Shown here piece by piece: positions 37,690 to 50,382 of a DNA stretch of 64,000 nt. This DNA comes from Brachycybe producta. Taxonomy: Eukaryota > Arthropoda > Diplopoda > Playtdesmida > Andrognathidae. The notes beneath the pieces are model-generated. The model saw only the letters and a program-made list of their open reading frames with translations. It did no database searches and was not told where the DNA came from. Within the stretch, counting starts at the first letter, position 1, and the number at the start of each line of letters is the position of its first letter. The stretch covers positions 873,501 to 937,500 of the forward strand of contig JAUPFP010000007.1 of the NCBI GenBank assembly GCA_036925085.1. The letters run 5' to 3'. Made by a program: the position numbers and the translations under genes.

Positions 37690-37697
37690 TGTGGTTT
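37690..37697 (+). promoter_or_regulatory. Candidate RUNX-binding site upstream of RUNX
   Basis: TGTGGTTT, a full match to the Runt-domain consensus, about 480 bp upstream of the RUNX start. RUNX sites in RUNX promoters are known from vertebrates. A single 8-mer also occurs by chance in such a window. Confidence 0.3.
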
Positions 37698-38813
37698 ATT
37701 GAATGAACCGAGGAATGCTATTTGCTGGTACCACTCCCCCCAATGTCTAACCAGAGAGTAAAAAGAGTGATCACCTCCCTCCCCCCTCATACCCCCTCCT
37801 CCTCCCTCTCCCTCTCCCTCCATATTTTCCGCCGTATCTCATACAAAGTATTCTTCCGCATTAAATATATATCTTTAAATATATATTTTTATTTAAAGTA
37901 ATACTTTAAAGCATCATCATATATTTTATCAAAAGTACACTATTTTTTTCATTTTTGTATGTTTAATTTTTTAAAAGTATTTATGTATTTTGATGTGGAA
38001 CTATTTTATTTTATTTGTACCGTGTATGTATACAGATTGAAAGTTTTGCTCACATCCGGAGACCCCCCCTTCACCTCCTTCTCGTCCTCCCCTCTTTTTT
38101 AGAATGGAACGAGTTCATTTCTAGAATAGTGTTTCATAGGGGTGGTGGGTTTTATTCTACTTTTTTGTTTGCTTTCAAATCAGCTGTGATGAGAGCCGTA
38201 ACATAAGGAATTGGGGTGTTGAGTCAGGTGGTAGTCCTAATAAAATATGTTAATTTTTAATTCACGATTTGCTAATATTTATATTTAATACATGCATATT
38301 GGCTTATACTCTTGGGTAGTTACATATTATTAGCACCTTTTTTCTCAGTTTTAATGGTTTCAGTTAACAATTTCTGATCTATGTGTGTTCAGAAATTCAA
38401 ACTGTAATATTCATTATTATGAATAATAACGTAGGACAAGTGCTGGAATTCTATTTCTCATATAAAAATAACGTAAATAATTCTAAGAAACATATGATTA
38501 AGTCATTCAATATGAAAAACGTAATCTTTTTAGTTTTTTTTTTTTTTTTGAACAGTCATTTCCCTCTTATATTTCTTAATTATAGAGCTTACACACACAA
38601 AGATATGATCATTACCATAATGACTAATTTTTAAAATATTAAAAATAGTTTATTTTAAACCATATTCTGAACCACAGCTCATAGAATTATAGATCATGGG
38701 TCAATTCAATAAGATGAAGAAGATAGAAATTTGCCAGATCTCAATCCATTCTTCCCTCCCTTTTCTTCTTCTTCTGTTCACTAGCGCCACTCTGCGGCCT
38801 GTTTTTGCAATTC

Positions 38814-38824
38814 AAGATGGCGGC
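38814..38824 (+). promoter_or_regulatory. YY1-type core promoter motif of the Spt3-like gene
   Basis: AAGATGGCGGC, the YY1 consensus often placed just after the start site of broadly expressed genes, about 100 bp upstream of the ATG. The ATG within the motif would open an upstream frame if the transcript starts before it. Confidence 0.5.
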
Positions 38825-38923
38825 CTCCATTCGTTTGTGTTTCGCTAGGTTTTAGTTACTTCGACGTTTTTGTTGTTGTTTTTTTTTTCTTGTATATTTT
38901 GATTTTTGTCGACCACCACCACC

Positions 38924-41900
38924 ATGACTAAACCCAAGTCTAAGATCCGTAAGGTTGACGGTGATAAAGACGTAGGTGGTGGCGGCGGCGGTGGTGCTTC
39001 TTCTTCTTCTGCTGCTGCAGCTCAATCTCAATCGAACGAGAATAAGGTGAGCTCAATGAATGATATAATAATGCACCCTCTCCACCCCCCTCCTTCTTTT
39101 TGACACCCATTTTTCAAGCGTGTCCGTCATCTCCTTGCTCTCTCTCTCTCTCTCTCTCTTTGTGTTATGCTATCGTCCTATATCTACATGTATCTCTGTA
39201 TATTAATAATTCGTCAGTATTAAAACAGGTGATTATTTGGGTTTGAAAAATTAAAAAAACGACTTAAAATGAAAATTACAAAAAAACAAAAAGCAATTCT
39301 TGTCTCGTGTTTTGTTAGGGTCCAAGTGGAAAGTCAGTTAACTCATTATCACACATTCACCAGTCAATGTGCAAGAACCCACCATCAATTCTGTAATATT
39401 AACAGACATTTTACAGAATGCCCAAAACGTCCAGAACTGGATAATGCTATTATATGGCTTTAACGTGGTTTAGATTTTTTTAATGTATTTCTACATTTTA
39501 GTAATATAGGCTTACATAGAGCAGAGAGACTAGGTCGACTATAAACACGGCATTACAATACATCATTGGGTGTTTCTTCCACATTGACTGGTAGATGTAC
39601 ACAAAAAGGGGGGGGGGGGAGAGAGAGAGCACTACTCTACATACAGGGTGTGCATGTATTAAGGTCTCCTTTTTCGAAAAGCACTTCGTTTTCGTTATGA
39701 TGGGCTTACGAGTTCCGGAGTTCGTTGCGCACAATGGATCACTATCGTTTGTGTGACGTCACATATAGACGAACATAATAAAGAAAAGAATTGGATTGGA
39801 AAAAGAAAAAAAGGAATTTTGTCGATGATGATGATGATGATCGTTTCGTTGTTTTAAGTTAATCAAAGCCTATTAAAAGCCCTAATGTTTTCTTATGACC
39901 TGAAACCCATTAAAGTTGGGCTGCCTGCCTACCGATGATCATTGTGCCAAAATATTACCATCCTCTTCATCCATCTCTCCACTTTTATGGGTCTATCTCG
40001 CTTTTCTTTGTATTGAGAGATAGAGAGAGAGAGAGATAGACTACACTAAACCATTGCGAGAGAGAGAGAGAGAGAAAGAGATGGAAAAGTGTGGCTATTT
40101 GGGTAAAGAGCGTATTTATGTTAATTTGTCCATTATGAAGCAAAGGCAGCTTAAAACTATTTTCTCTTGTTACGTTAATTGGCCCATATCTATGCAAATG
40201 GGACACACAGATAGAGAGAGAGAGAGAGAAAGAAAGAACAAGACTTCTTCTTCTTCTGTTAATACGATGAGAGTGAAAAAAAAAACTTTTCATGGTAGTA
40301 ATACATGTTTTAGTTAATAGAGAGATCTGTAAAGTTCTGTTTTGGGCGCTGTCAAGTTCAACTTGAAAACAAAGCTTCAAGTTGAGATGTTTCTTTTGTT
40401 TAAATAATAATAAAAAGAGGTAGGTAGGTGTACAGTGTATTTATTCTACAGCAATGTTGTATACTCGTGAATGACACATTCATTCACTTTAATAGGTCCT
40501 TAATTGGTTAGTATGTTTGAATATGAACTTGTTAGGAAGCTATTTAACTATAGAGCATGGATGTCTCTAACTAGGAGGTAGGTATGTGTGCGTATAATTG
40601 AAAAGTCTTGTCCATTCTAGTTGTAAATGACACAGCAGTATAGTATTCCCTTATTAAGTATATATAAGAGCGATTTAGAGAAGAATCTTGTCACATTCAC
40701 AAAAAAACACACTTCAAAATCATTAAATGATCATTTCTTAGAGTGGAGGAGGAACTTAGAAGAGATTCATTCTTTCAATTATTGTTGGACCTGAAAAAGG
40801 GAGGATGTTTTTTTTTTTTTCATTTTCATTTTAAAGAGAGAGAGAGAGAGAGAGAGAGAGAATTTTTCATTAGCCTAAAAGATATGAAATTGTTCCAACG
40901 ATCTCTCTCTCTCTCTCTTCATTCAATTTCATTTACATTCTCGAATCTCTTTTGTCTTTTTATATACAGTATATATATATAATAGGCCTATCCGTTTCAA
41001 GATAGACTGAAAATAAGGGGAGGGGGGAGGTTGTTGGATTTCGAACTAATCCAAAGGAATTGCAAACAATCTTGTTTCTTAGGCAATTACATGTTAGAAA
41101 CTTAATAGAAAGAGAAGAGTTTAGTGTCAAAGATGGCGGCTGCTATTTCTTCATTGCAGTTATTATTAGGATCTGATTGAATCCACTTCTTTTTCTCGCA
41201 GTTCAGTGTTTAATTGTTCATATGAAGAAGAAGACTTAAAACTTGTAATTTAAACAATTCCCCCCCCCCCCTTGCCCTCATTTTAGAGCAATCGTTTTAG
41301 TGTTTAAGCGTCATTTAAGAAACTTGAAAATTATTTTTTTTTTGAACGAACCAACAATAAAATGACTAAAAATAAACTTTAGTTTTTATCTTTTTATTTA
41401 AAAATCGCACCGCAAAAAAGAGAACAATCGCTTTTCTTTCTTTTTTTTTAATATAATTTATGAAATTGACTATCAAAATTAAATGCTAAGGGGGTGGTGG
41501 TTGAGGGGCGACTTCGAGTTAGGGTTGAGATTTATAAACAAATCTAATAACAATCATTTTACTTCAAAAGTTATTTTTTTGTTGTTGTTGCTGAAAATGG
41601 TTTATTAGGAAACAGCTGATTTTTGAACTCTTTGATTAAAGTCCTTTCAGAAGAGTAAAATTAAGTCAAACTTAAAAGTTATTTCATTTAGAAACTCATA
41701 ATTTGAAAGATATCATCATGAAATTAAAATTTGAGAGATTGAGCTTCACTTCTAATTTCTAACACACTTTTCTGATTTCTTTATTTTACACCTAAAAGAG
41801 TTAGAATTATCAGAGTTCGAGTTGAAAACCACCTTAAAAAGTTGGAATGTTTGGAATTGGTTATTGCATCTTGCTTAATTAATGTTGCTTGTTAATAAGA

Positions 41901-44900
41901 AGTTGGGTCCCTCTTATATTTAAGTTGGGCTTTTAATAAGGCGTTTTTTGAATTGAAACATCATGTTGAGTTTTGAATGTTTTTTATCGTTTCGTGTTTG
42001 GTGAACGACCTAACAAACATCAAACACTATATAATATAATGTAGTATTGTATTAGCCCCCGCCCCCCTTTTAAAGCGTGAGATGGGTGGCCCAATGTGTC
42101 TTTTTCTCTCTACGGAGTAGCGTAGAGAAGAACGACAGAAAATGGAGGAGTAAGACGCCATCTTCTAACTTGTGTTTGTGCTCTTTCACACAAGTGAGCA
42201 GAAATTTTAATAGCAGCATAAAAAAGATAAGCGCGCGCCACTATGCGCGATAATTATGCTTAGCTGCAATTTCAGTCGTTCAAGGGAACCCTCTTTCCAT
42301 CTATATATCGCCACCCAGTCCACCTTCCTTTTCGCATCCAGCTTCAAATCCTTGCGATCATATAATTATGCTTCCCATTTTTCCAACTATACGAGGAGGA
42401 GGAGGTGGGTGGAGTATTGGAAGTTGCCATTTGCATCTGTCGCCAAAAGTAACGACATCTGAATTTACAAAAAGGGAAGTGAGATGGTTTTACTTTTAAA
42501 AATGGGTGGGGTGAGAATTGACAGATTGCTTTGGTCTTCCACTTCCTCATTCTATTGTAAACGTGTGTGATGTTAGTTAGGGTTTCTTCTGAATTTGCGT
42601 CATCTGGGTTAACCAATGTGCAAATAATTTTACTTGGCAAAATACACCCGACGCACACCCTGTACTAATAAAAAATACGAGGCTTATCAGTTATTTCTAA
42701 ATATTCTCGAACAACTGTTAGTTAATTTAGTTAATATAATGGTTTCTACACAATGTATGATGGCTTTTCATGTCCAAGTGATTCGTCACCATGGCAACGG
42801 AGGACATTAAGAGAGATGAAAGCAAATCTCAAATGTGGATGATTTCAGTGAAGGGAGAAAGAGGGGGGGGGGGGGGGTGGATAGTATAGTTGCTCACTAT
42901 TTAATTATACATGGAGTTTTCTCTTTTTATCCTTCTTTTTCTAACTTATATTACATGACTTTTGTCTAAATGGAATGATATAACTCTGTCCCAATTCGTG
43001 TTGTTCGACTTAAGCCCCTATCACATTAGCAACCTCCGATGCAATACAACTCGTGATGTGACTTGCAACTAGAACTTTGTAATAAACTTCTATATCACAC
43101 TATACAACCTAGTTCCCCCAATCAAGTTTTCAAAACTTCGTTTATGTCAAGGGGCTGACACATTCGGTTGAATCTCGTACGGTATTCCGTAAGCCATTTT
43201 ACTTTTAATCCGCGTTTTACTGAATTTTTAAAATTTCAATTCTAATTCTGGATTATCCAGTAAAATTGCAGCTAAAAAGTAAAATGACTTTCCATCCACA
43301 CGATCTGCTGTGAATCTTAGTGAAAATCGTACATGATTTTCTTCAATGTCTGCCCCCTTCGTTTGTGTCCATATTGTGATCAACTAACAGGAAGTTCATA
43401 AACCGGGAATTGGTTGTTTGTCAGAAAGTTTACTGGAAAAGTCTCTCAAAGTTGAACATGTGCAACTCGGTGAGACTGAGTCTTACACTAGTTGAAAGGA
43501 AAATTTTATCAAGTTGCATATCACATTGCAAGTTTTATTGCATCAAAAGTTGCTAGTGTGATAGGGGATTTAGGTATTACTTTTGATTTTTGGAACTTAT
43601 TAGCCTAGATTTGCACATTCAATGATGATATGGTTCTATTGAACATTCATGTATAATAAGACTTTCAATATTGGGGGGGGGTCTCTTTTCACAAACACGT
43701 GTGCAAGGGGTGGCGCTGATCAAGCGCCAAATTGAACAAACGCCAAACTGAATAAGCGCCAAATGGAACGAACGCCAAACTGAACAAGCGCCAAACTGAA
43801 TAACCGCCAAAATGTGATAAACACATTGTTAGGTTAGGTTTGGTTAGGTTAGGTTAGGTTAGGATTGGTTAGGTTAGGATGTTCTGTTTGTAAATCTGCA
43901 CAGTCTGACGTCTATAAAAGCTCACAATATTTGGACCATCAGAATTTACAAAAACCTGAATAACCGCCAAACTGAATAAACGCCAAATGGAACAAACGCC
44001 AAACTGAATAAGCGCCAAATGGAACAAACGCCAAACTGAATAAGCGCCAAATGAAACAAACGCCAAACTGAATAAAAGCCAAATGGAACAAACGCCAAAC
44101 TGAATAAAAGCCAAAAATTTGGCGGTTATTCAGTTTGGCGTTTGTTCAATTTGGCGCTTATTCAGTCGCCTTGTGCAAGGATGTTCTTTTCTGTTTGTTA
44201 GTACTTGACATCATCTATATTTAATTATTATATCCACCATATACATGTATAGGCTGGTGGTTTGTCATTTCTACGATTGTGAGCAAAAATAAAAAAGGGT
44301 CTTTTCTATCTTTTATACATTTTTATTCTGACGATGATAAAAAGGGGTTTAAAGGTGGGGGAGAAGGGAAAAAGGCGATTTGGCTGAGTTTGCTATTTAC
44401 ACACAGTTGTCAAAATAGGAGTTGAAAGAGAATTTTGAGCCTACTTCACACTGACCACTTTGTGGCGCCACATAAAATGGTCGTTTTTTGTAACCATTTA
44501 GCTATACCGCCATTGGGGGGGGGGTGGTTTGCATCACAGTGTTGATGACACTGATGAGTGGTTGAGTTCGACCACAAGTGACGACCACCGCCAGTGAGCC
44601 CCTACTGACAGTGTATTTCATTTTCCTTATATTTCGTGTATTCGTGCACACGTGCACGTGTAACAACGTATACGAATAATAATAATAAAAAGAAGAATTC
44701 AACCCCCAAAATCCAACAAAATATTCCTCCATCTCTCTTTCTCTATTGCATTCGAATAAAGCAGATTAAATTTCGCCGGCAACTCTTAAGTAGTTCTTCT
44801 TTTTCCGCCATTATTAGTAGGCCTACATCTCTATCTATCTATCTGTATTGGGGGAAAGGGGGAGGGGGAGGGGGGTAGAGGGTGGATTCCATTTCTACTT

Positions 44901-46313
44901 TTCCACAAGGAATTATTATTATTATTTTGACTACTTGAATTTGACTCCTTTTTCTAAATGTAAAATGGAGACGAGAGAGCTCAGATTATATTAATTTTCT
45001 AGAATATTGAATATCTTATTCTCTCTCTCTATCTCATATTATGTAATAATATTGCATTTTTTTCTTCTTCTCACTCTTACGTAGAAATTTGATTTTCGTG
45101 TATTATGATTTGGCTGAGGAATAAATAATGTTTCATTGTTCAAAATGGACGACGTTATTTGCGATCTTTTTTTCATTTTTCTTTGTAATTTATGTTTTTA
45201 ATTGTATTGATCGGCTGCGGGTAGAGAGAACTCCCCTTCTCCTTTAACCTCCTTCCCCTTAAACTCCCTCACCCTCATTTGAACTTTGAGGTCTTAACTA
45301 ATTATGTCATTTGAAAATGAACGTTCTTTATATCGTGTTCTGACCAGTGGTCACTTTAAATATGGTTCATTTTGTGGATGAATTTGTCCAAAGAGAGAAA
45401 GGAAAACGTAATCACACTCCTCCTCTCCCTTTGCCATTCTTACTTTAAAAGTATTTTCTAATCTGATGAAACGGGGCGACTGAATAAGCGCCAAATGGAA
45501 CAAACGCCAAACTGAATAAGCGCCAAACTGAATAACCGCCAAACTGAATAACCGCCAAATTTTTGGCGTTTATTCAGTTTGGCGTTTCTTCCATTTGGCG
45601 CTTATTCAGTTTGGCGGTTATTCAGGTTTTTTGTAAATTCTGATGGTCCAAATATTGTGAGCTTTTATAGACGTCAGACTGTACAGATTTACAAACAGAA
45701 CATCCTATCCTAACCAAACCTAACAATGTGTTTATCACATTTTGGCAGTTATTCAGTTTGGCGCTTGTTCATTTTGGCGTTTGTTCCATTTGGCGTTTAT
45801 TCAGCTTGGCGTTTATTCAGTTTGGCGCTTGTTCAGTTTGGCGTTTGTTCCATTTGGCTTTTATTCAGTTTGGCGCTTGATCAGCGCCACCGATGAAACG
45901 TATTTCTAGTTTTTATAAAAAAAGCATTTTTGTATTTCTTTGGCCGACATTTTCAAGTCGACACGGAAAACCGTGAATTCTCGTAGAATTCGGATGTTTC
46001 GTTTAAAACTCAGAGACTTTTTACGTAAAAATAAGAAATAACTTAAAAACAAAAAATATAAATAGAGGAATCAGTGTTTGTAATGATTGCGGACCTCAAG
46101 GGGCTAAATTGACTAAAATGATTAAATTGATTAAATAATAAATATGAATCTTTTTTTTTTCTTTTTTAAGCAGCAGCAGCAACAGTCGTCGTCTGAGAGT
46201 TCTTCCTGTACGGCTACGGCGGCGACGGTGGGTTTGGGTTCAAGTCCGAGTTCTCAAAGATTGACGTCGTCATCCTCCGCTGCTTGGCTTATCAGTGAAC
46301 TTCAACATATGAT
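38924..46313 (+). CDS. SUPT3H: Spt3/SUPT3H-like gene, first two exons (continues beyond window)
   Basis: Spt3 is a histone-fold subunit of the SAGA co-activator that contacts TBP. Exon 1 coding part 38924-39046 (ATG in ACCACCATGA; reads MTKPKSKIRKVDGDKD, then Gly, Ser and Ala runs, to NENK) ends AAG|GTGAGC in phase 0. Exon 2, 46171-46313, opens with a Gln run after TTTTTTAAG, goes through Ser/Thr-rich sequence and ends AAWLISELQHMM at AT|GTGAGT. That last segment matches the start of the Spt3 histone fold (human ATELQSMM, yeast type EIQQMM), where the family continues with a Gly-Asp motif that would be in exon 3. I could not find exon 3 up to 64000. Identity rests on a short motif plus its position head-to-head with RUNX, as SUPT3H is with RUNX2 in vertebrates. 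A different gene with a similar helix is possible. Confidence 0.65.
40835..40861. repeat. (GA)n microsatellite
   Basis: About 27 bp of GA. Confidence 0.9.
41570..41830. repeat. MITE-like inverted repeat, family T (diverged)
   Basis: It shares AACAGCTGATTTTTGAAC, AAGATATCATCATGAAA, GAGATTGAGCTTCACTTCTA and TTTCTAACACACTTTT with the other family-T copies, most closely with 61640-61950. Boundaries are approximate. Confidence 0.5.
43015..43567. mobile_element. Inverted-repeat element, family U
   Basis: Ends CCCCTATCACATTAGCAAC (left) and CCCCTATCACACTAGCAAC (inverted right), continuing with TGATGCAATA and CTTGCAA-type sequence on both arms for about 60 bp. Flanks (CTTAAG and ATTTAG) may contain a 3-bp TTA duplication, which would suggest PIF/Harbinger, but this is weak. 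The interior (43200-43300) has a second inverted pair around AAAATTTCAATTCTAATTCTGG. Non-coding. Confidence 0.6.
43709..44171 (+). mobile_element. Foldback element, copy B (9-bp target duplication)
   Basis: Same architecture as copy A: GGTGGCGCTGATCAAGCGCC start, 16-bp units, GTGATAAACACA, a short TTAGG-like array (43829-43878), the conserved TCTGACGTCTATAAAAG block, more units, then the inverted end GTCGCCT. It is flanked by an exact 9-bp duplication TGTGCAAGG (43700-43708 and 44172-44180). Confidence 0.88.
45474..45891 (-). mobile_element. Foldback element, copy C (inverted orientation, 9-bp target duplication)
   Basis: Reverse orientation relative to A, B and D: starts GGGCGACTGAATAAGCGCC and ends with the inverse of GGTGGCGCTGATCAAGCGCC. 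An exact 9-bp duplication GATGAAACG flanks it (45465-45473 and 45892-45900). Its TTAGG-like array is almost absent, reduced to a short remnant at about 45703-45725 (CCTATCCTAACCAAACCTAAC on plus, broken here only by variants). The conserved core block is retained. Confidence 0.88.
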
Positions 46314-46603
46314 GTGAGTCATTTTCATTCCATTTCAATTCATTAGATCTTCCAACCCTCTCCCCCCCCCCCCCAATTTTCCCTTCCCAATTTAAATTAG
46401 TTCAGTTACTTAAATCTTTTCTTGTATTAAGGAGTGAACTTAAGTGATGGTGACTTCTTTTTAAGTTCTTTTTTCGTTCAATCTGTGTTTTCTGTCAATG
46501 TGTTTGTTGTAGTAAGGACTGAAGCTGCTTTAGCTTTAGTTATACATGAGAAAAGTGACGTTTGTTTTGTATTATGTTCTTGAATCCATTCTCGATGATC
46601 TTC

Positions 46604-46639
<36 letters not shown>
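46604..46639. repeat. (CT)n microsatellite
   Basis: About 36 bp of CT, followed shortly by a GA tract. Confidence 0.9.
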
Positions 46640-46643
<4 letters not shown>

Positions 46644-47345
46644 ATGTTCACGAAAGGGAGAGAGAGAGAGAGTAAAGTGTGGGTGCGGAGGAAGGAGGGG
46701 TGGAGGTGGGGGGGGGGAATACATGTACACATGTTCGATTGCTTTCTGTCAAGTGCGAAACAAATCTTGAAATCCTCTTAAATGCGAGAAGACGTTGAGA
46801 GAGAGAGACGAAAAGAAAGCATACGAAAGCTCTTTTTATTGAACGAGAGATAGAAGTAACAACACACACCTTCTCTCTTTCTCCCACATGTCTATTTTCC
46901 CATCGTTCAGCTTCTTTTTCTTCGATATTTGATGACGTCTACTCTCTAACCAGGCACACACATATGTGTCAAGAGTCATACAGTCTTTTTAAGCGTTGAA
47001 GAGAGGGTTTTTCGAATGCGTTTAAGACAATTGAAAAATGACAGCAACAAACAAAACAAAAAAGGTTGCTAGGTTAGCGTGAAATAATGTGCGTATGAGT
47101 GAGAGTGGTCAACAGTATTGAGTTCTTTGGTTGATTATTGTGGTGGGTGGGTGGTTCAAGAGGGAGAAATTTACACATACAGCATATGTGTATATGTGTG
47201 GTAGAAATATAAGCAGCCCAGAGTAATCTGCAGCCGTGGCAACATCCTCCAGAGCATGCTGCTACTGCAGTCTCCTCCGAGTATCCTGCAGTCAGTCTCT
47301 CCCTTATTTTAACAAGGATGTGTTCGAAAGAAACGACAGAAAAGT

Positions 47346-47551
47346 ACAGGCATTTAGAAATCGGAACGAACACAAGTTAGCTACGCCCTTTTTATGACGA
47401 CCGGCAACTTCTAATTGGTTTGTTGTGTGGTTCGACGTTGAAAAGGGCGGAGCATGTGACGTCAGACTACATAACCAACCAAATAGAAGTTGCCAGTCGT
47501 CATAAAAAGGGCGGAGTAAACTTGTGTTTGTCCCGATTTCTAAATGCGTGT
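47346..47551. mobile_element. Palindromic MITE, family Q, copy 3
   Basis: Termini ACAGGCATTTAGAAATC and, inverted, ACACGCATTTAGAAATC. Arms contain ACGCCCTTTTTATGACGA and the inverse CATAAAAAGGGCGGAG. The centre holds GTGACGTCAGAC. Relative to copy 2 the centre is in opposite orientation. Flanks CAGAAAAGT (47337-47345) and CAGAAAGTT (47552-47560) resemble a 9-bp duplication with two differences. 206 bp, non-coding. Confidence 0.8.
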
Positions 47552-50382
47552 CAGAAAGTTGGGAGAGGAAAGTGAAGGCAATTTTGGTCATTCCACAGGT
47601 TCATCGTTCAAGGTGTAGAGAAACTTACCAATCGAGTAATAATAAATCTGTACATCGTAAGAAGTTTGTAACGTATGAGAGGGGTTGATGAATTATTTAC
47701 GATTGTGTCATTTTGTGTATAATAATAATAAAAAAAGGTGTAATAAGTTAATAACAAAAGAATCCTTTTGTTTAAACTAGGATGGGGGTGGACATTCGAA
47801 TCCCGCGAATCTTGAAAAATATTCGAGATTTTTTTAGTCTTTCAAATCCTAACCTAAAAAAAACTGTTAAACATTTTTGGTAAAATTAGTTTTAATTCCA
47901 TTGACTTCCAATAGAAGCGTTCACTAACAAAAAAACGACGATGGTTGCAATTCCGGATCACCTTGTGGCGACCCACACTGTGTTTTATTATTAATAATTT
48001 AATATTTAATATTATTTCATCTTCTTATTGAATTATATAGGATTCTTATATGAAGGATTCGAGAACCCTTTAGGATTCGTCCCACCTCTAGTCGGGATTG
48101 TCGATAATATCCCTTTTCTTGCAACCATCTTTGCAACTGCTGTATTTAGCACTAATAACCATAATTCACCTCAAGTTAGTAGGTTGCTTTAAGCTATTAT
48201 TCACAGGATTAGTAAATATATGTTCCCAACCTGTTAAACCAGAAAATTAGATTAAATTATTATTTACATCTCAACCAACCCCTCTGACGTCACAAGCTTC
48301 TTTTTCACGATGAAGCAGATATAAGGCAGTCACTCTGCACATTGTCTAAAGCGAAATTCAATGTGGTGATTTGACTGATGAAGTGTGTAAAATGACCGAT
48401 TTTCTAACTTTGCCGGTAACCATCTCCTAGTTAAATAAAAAAAAATGACATTCTTGAAAAGTTGGGATGTTTAGTGGGCGGTGGGTGGTTACTTGGGAGA
48501 CACCACATTACTGAGAAAACAATGGTAGTGGGTGGTGTGTGTGTGGTGGATCTCCAAGGAGAATTGGGGGGGGGAAATAAGAAGACAAAAAGGAATCATC
48601 ATCAGCATCATTTGAAATAAAATTTTCAATAACTTCAAATTTTGATTCTCGGTTTCGTCGGTTTTTTTTTAAATAAAAAAAAATTGCTGACGTTTTTTCT
48701 TTCTTTTACGAAAAAAAAAAAACCAATTATTAAAATTCAAAACTTTTTTTTTCTCTCTCTTTCTCTCTCTATTCAGAAAATTTCTAGTAAAAATTGTTGA
48801 AAATTGAAATCAATAACTTTAATTATTAATTTATGGTGGTTGTTAATATATGGAATTAGTTGAGGTTTTGTCTTTTCAAACTCATTGTTTGTTTTTTTTT
48901 TGCGGCGACTACTCCATTGATAAAATTAGCAACGGTTTCAGTTTTCTTTTTATTCTTCTTAGATTAACTTTTTTTTTTTCTCCTGTTATTTAATAAAAGT
49001 AGAACCGGAGCTTTTAGTATTATTTTTTGTTATAATTTTATCATAAATTTGTGATGATGATGATGATGATGATGAAGAAGAGAGGAAAAAGAGAGAGAGA
49101 AAAATGACGGCTTAAATTCTTTCAAAGAAGAGAAAAAACAATTAGTTGAAAGTGTTTAATCTTTTTACCTTTTGTGTTTTTTCCGCGCGCGTAATTTTTT
49201 TTTTTCCCTCTCCGTCTCCTCGGCCCCCATTTTCCCCCCTTTTACCCTACTAGTTTTTTCTTCTTCTTCTTCTGGTAACCCGCACACGTCTTTGGGGACT
49301 ACTCCATTCTCATTATGAAAGATTGTGGCTTTCTCTTTATTTATATATATACTCTTCTTAGTATTTTTTCTCTCTCTCTCTCTCATATCATAATCTTACT
49401 ATATTAACCCCCACCCCCTATTTTTATACTCAGAAATCTTCTTTTTTATATTATGTTACTTCATCCTTCTCCTTGTTATTATTTTTCCCCCTACCCACCT
49501 TATATGATGATGATGATGCTTAAATTAGGGCCCTTTTTTGTTGTTTTGTCTCTTAAGACATGTTTGTATATCTGGATTGCGCCCGTCTTCAGGTTTTTTT
49601 TTGTTGTTTTATTAAAGGGTTTGATTTTTAGTGGGTGGAGTGGGGGGCGGGATTGTGTTTGTTTCACAATTAATCTGTTATCATTGTATATCAGGTTTAA
49701 TAAAATGTCACTTGCAATAATTGTGAAATTTAGAAATTCATTTAAAGTGTGAAATGGCGGAGAGACACTTGAGTCTCATTATTATTATTATTATTCGAAT
49801 AAGTAGTTTACAGAAAAAAAAAGGAGGATGAATTGTTTAAAATTTAATATTTGCCATTCATTATTCATAAATTTGGAAATAATATTTCAGTTTGAAAAAT
49901 GGTTCTTGTAAAAGAAAAGGAGTTTATGACAGAAGATCAAGATGAGGATCTGATGGGATCTGGACTGAGAGAGATGTGATTGTGAACGCACACAAGTCCT
50001 GATCCGTTCCTCTTTTTTTTTCAGTCGTTCACACATAGATCCAGTCTGAAGGATAACATTATATGTCATTCGGTTATTTTAGTTCATTTCATCAGATTCG
50101 ACGTTTGGCGTTTGATCCGGTCAGTCAAAATCGGTTAACTTGGTGGATCCGACTATAGATTGGCAGATTTGGACTCATCGATCATTTGATCTGTGAAACC
50201 TATTAAGTGATGGATATAGAGATCCATCAGGCCCGATTCCATCGTTAATGGGGAACCATTAAGTGTGCATCCTATGAAATGCAATGTTAAACTTATAACC
50301 AGCTGATTCAATCAACTTTCAAAGATCAGCTGAAGCTCATCTTTGTTATCTTATCTTATTATTATTATTACTAGTGGGGTAA

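Larger units (their letters stand above)
39047..46170. other. Intron 1 of the Spt3-like gene (7.1 kb)
   Basis: Non-coding as far as I can see. It holds CT/GA tracts (39137-39159, 40835-40861), a poly(G) run at about 42863, a second YY1-type motif (41130-41140), a family-T element (about 41570-41830), an inverted-repeat element (43015-43567) and foldback copies B and C. The open frames at 43619-43810 and 43869-44114 are translations of foldback units, not genes. Confidence 0.6.

Noticed and set aside
43869..44114. Minus-strand frame with FGVCSIWRLFSLA-like repeats (also 43619-43810, 45351-45542, 27776-27973)
   Set aside because: It is the translation of foldback 16-bp units and has no independent start, splice or family support.
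43709..44171. Regularly spaced short repeats resembling a CRISPR array
   Set aside because: The units are contiguous 16-mers without unique spacers, occur in inverted arms, and sit inside a duplicated insertion in an animal genome.
46500..46560. Acceptor-like TTTGTTGTAG just after exon 2 of the Spt3-like gene
   Set aside because: The required phase reaches a stop after two codons.
47074..47373. 99-codon minus-strand frame with a Cys-rich stretch
   Set aside because: It overlaps the end of a family Q MITE, has no splice context and shows no family motif.
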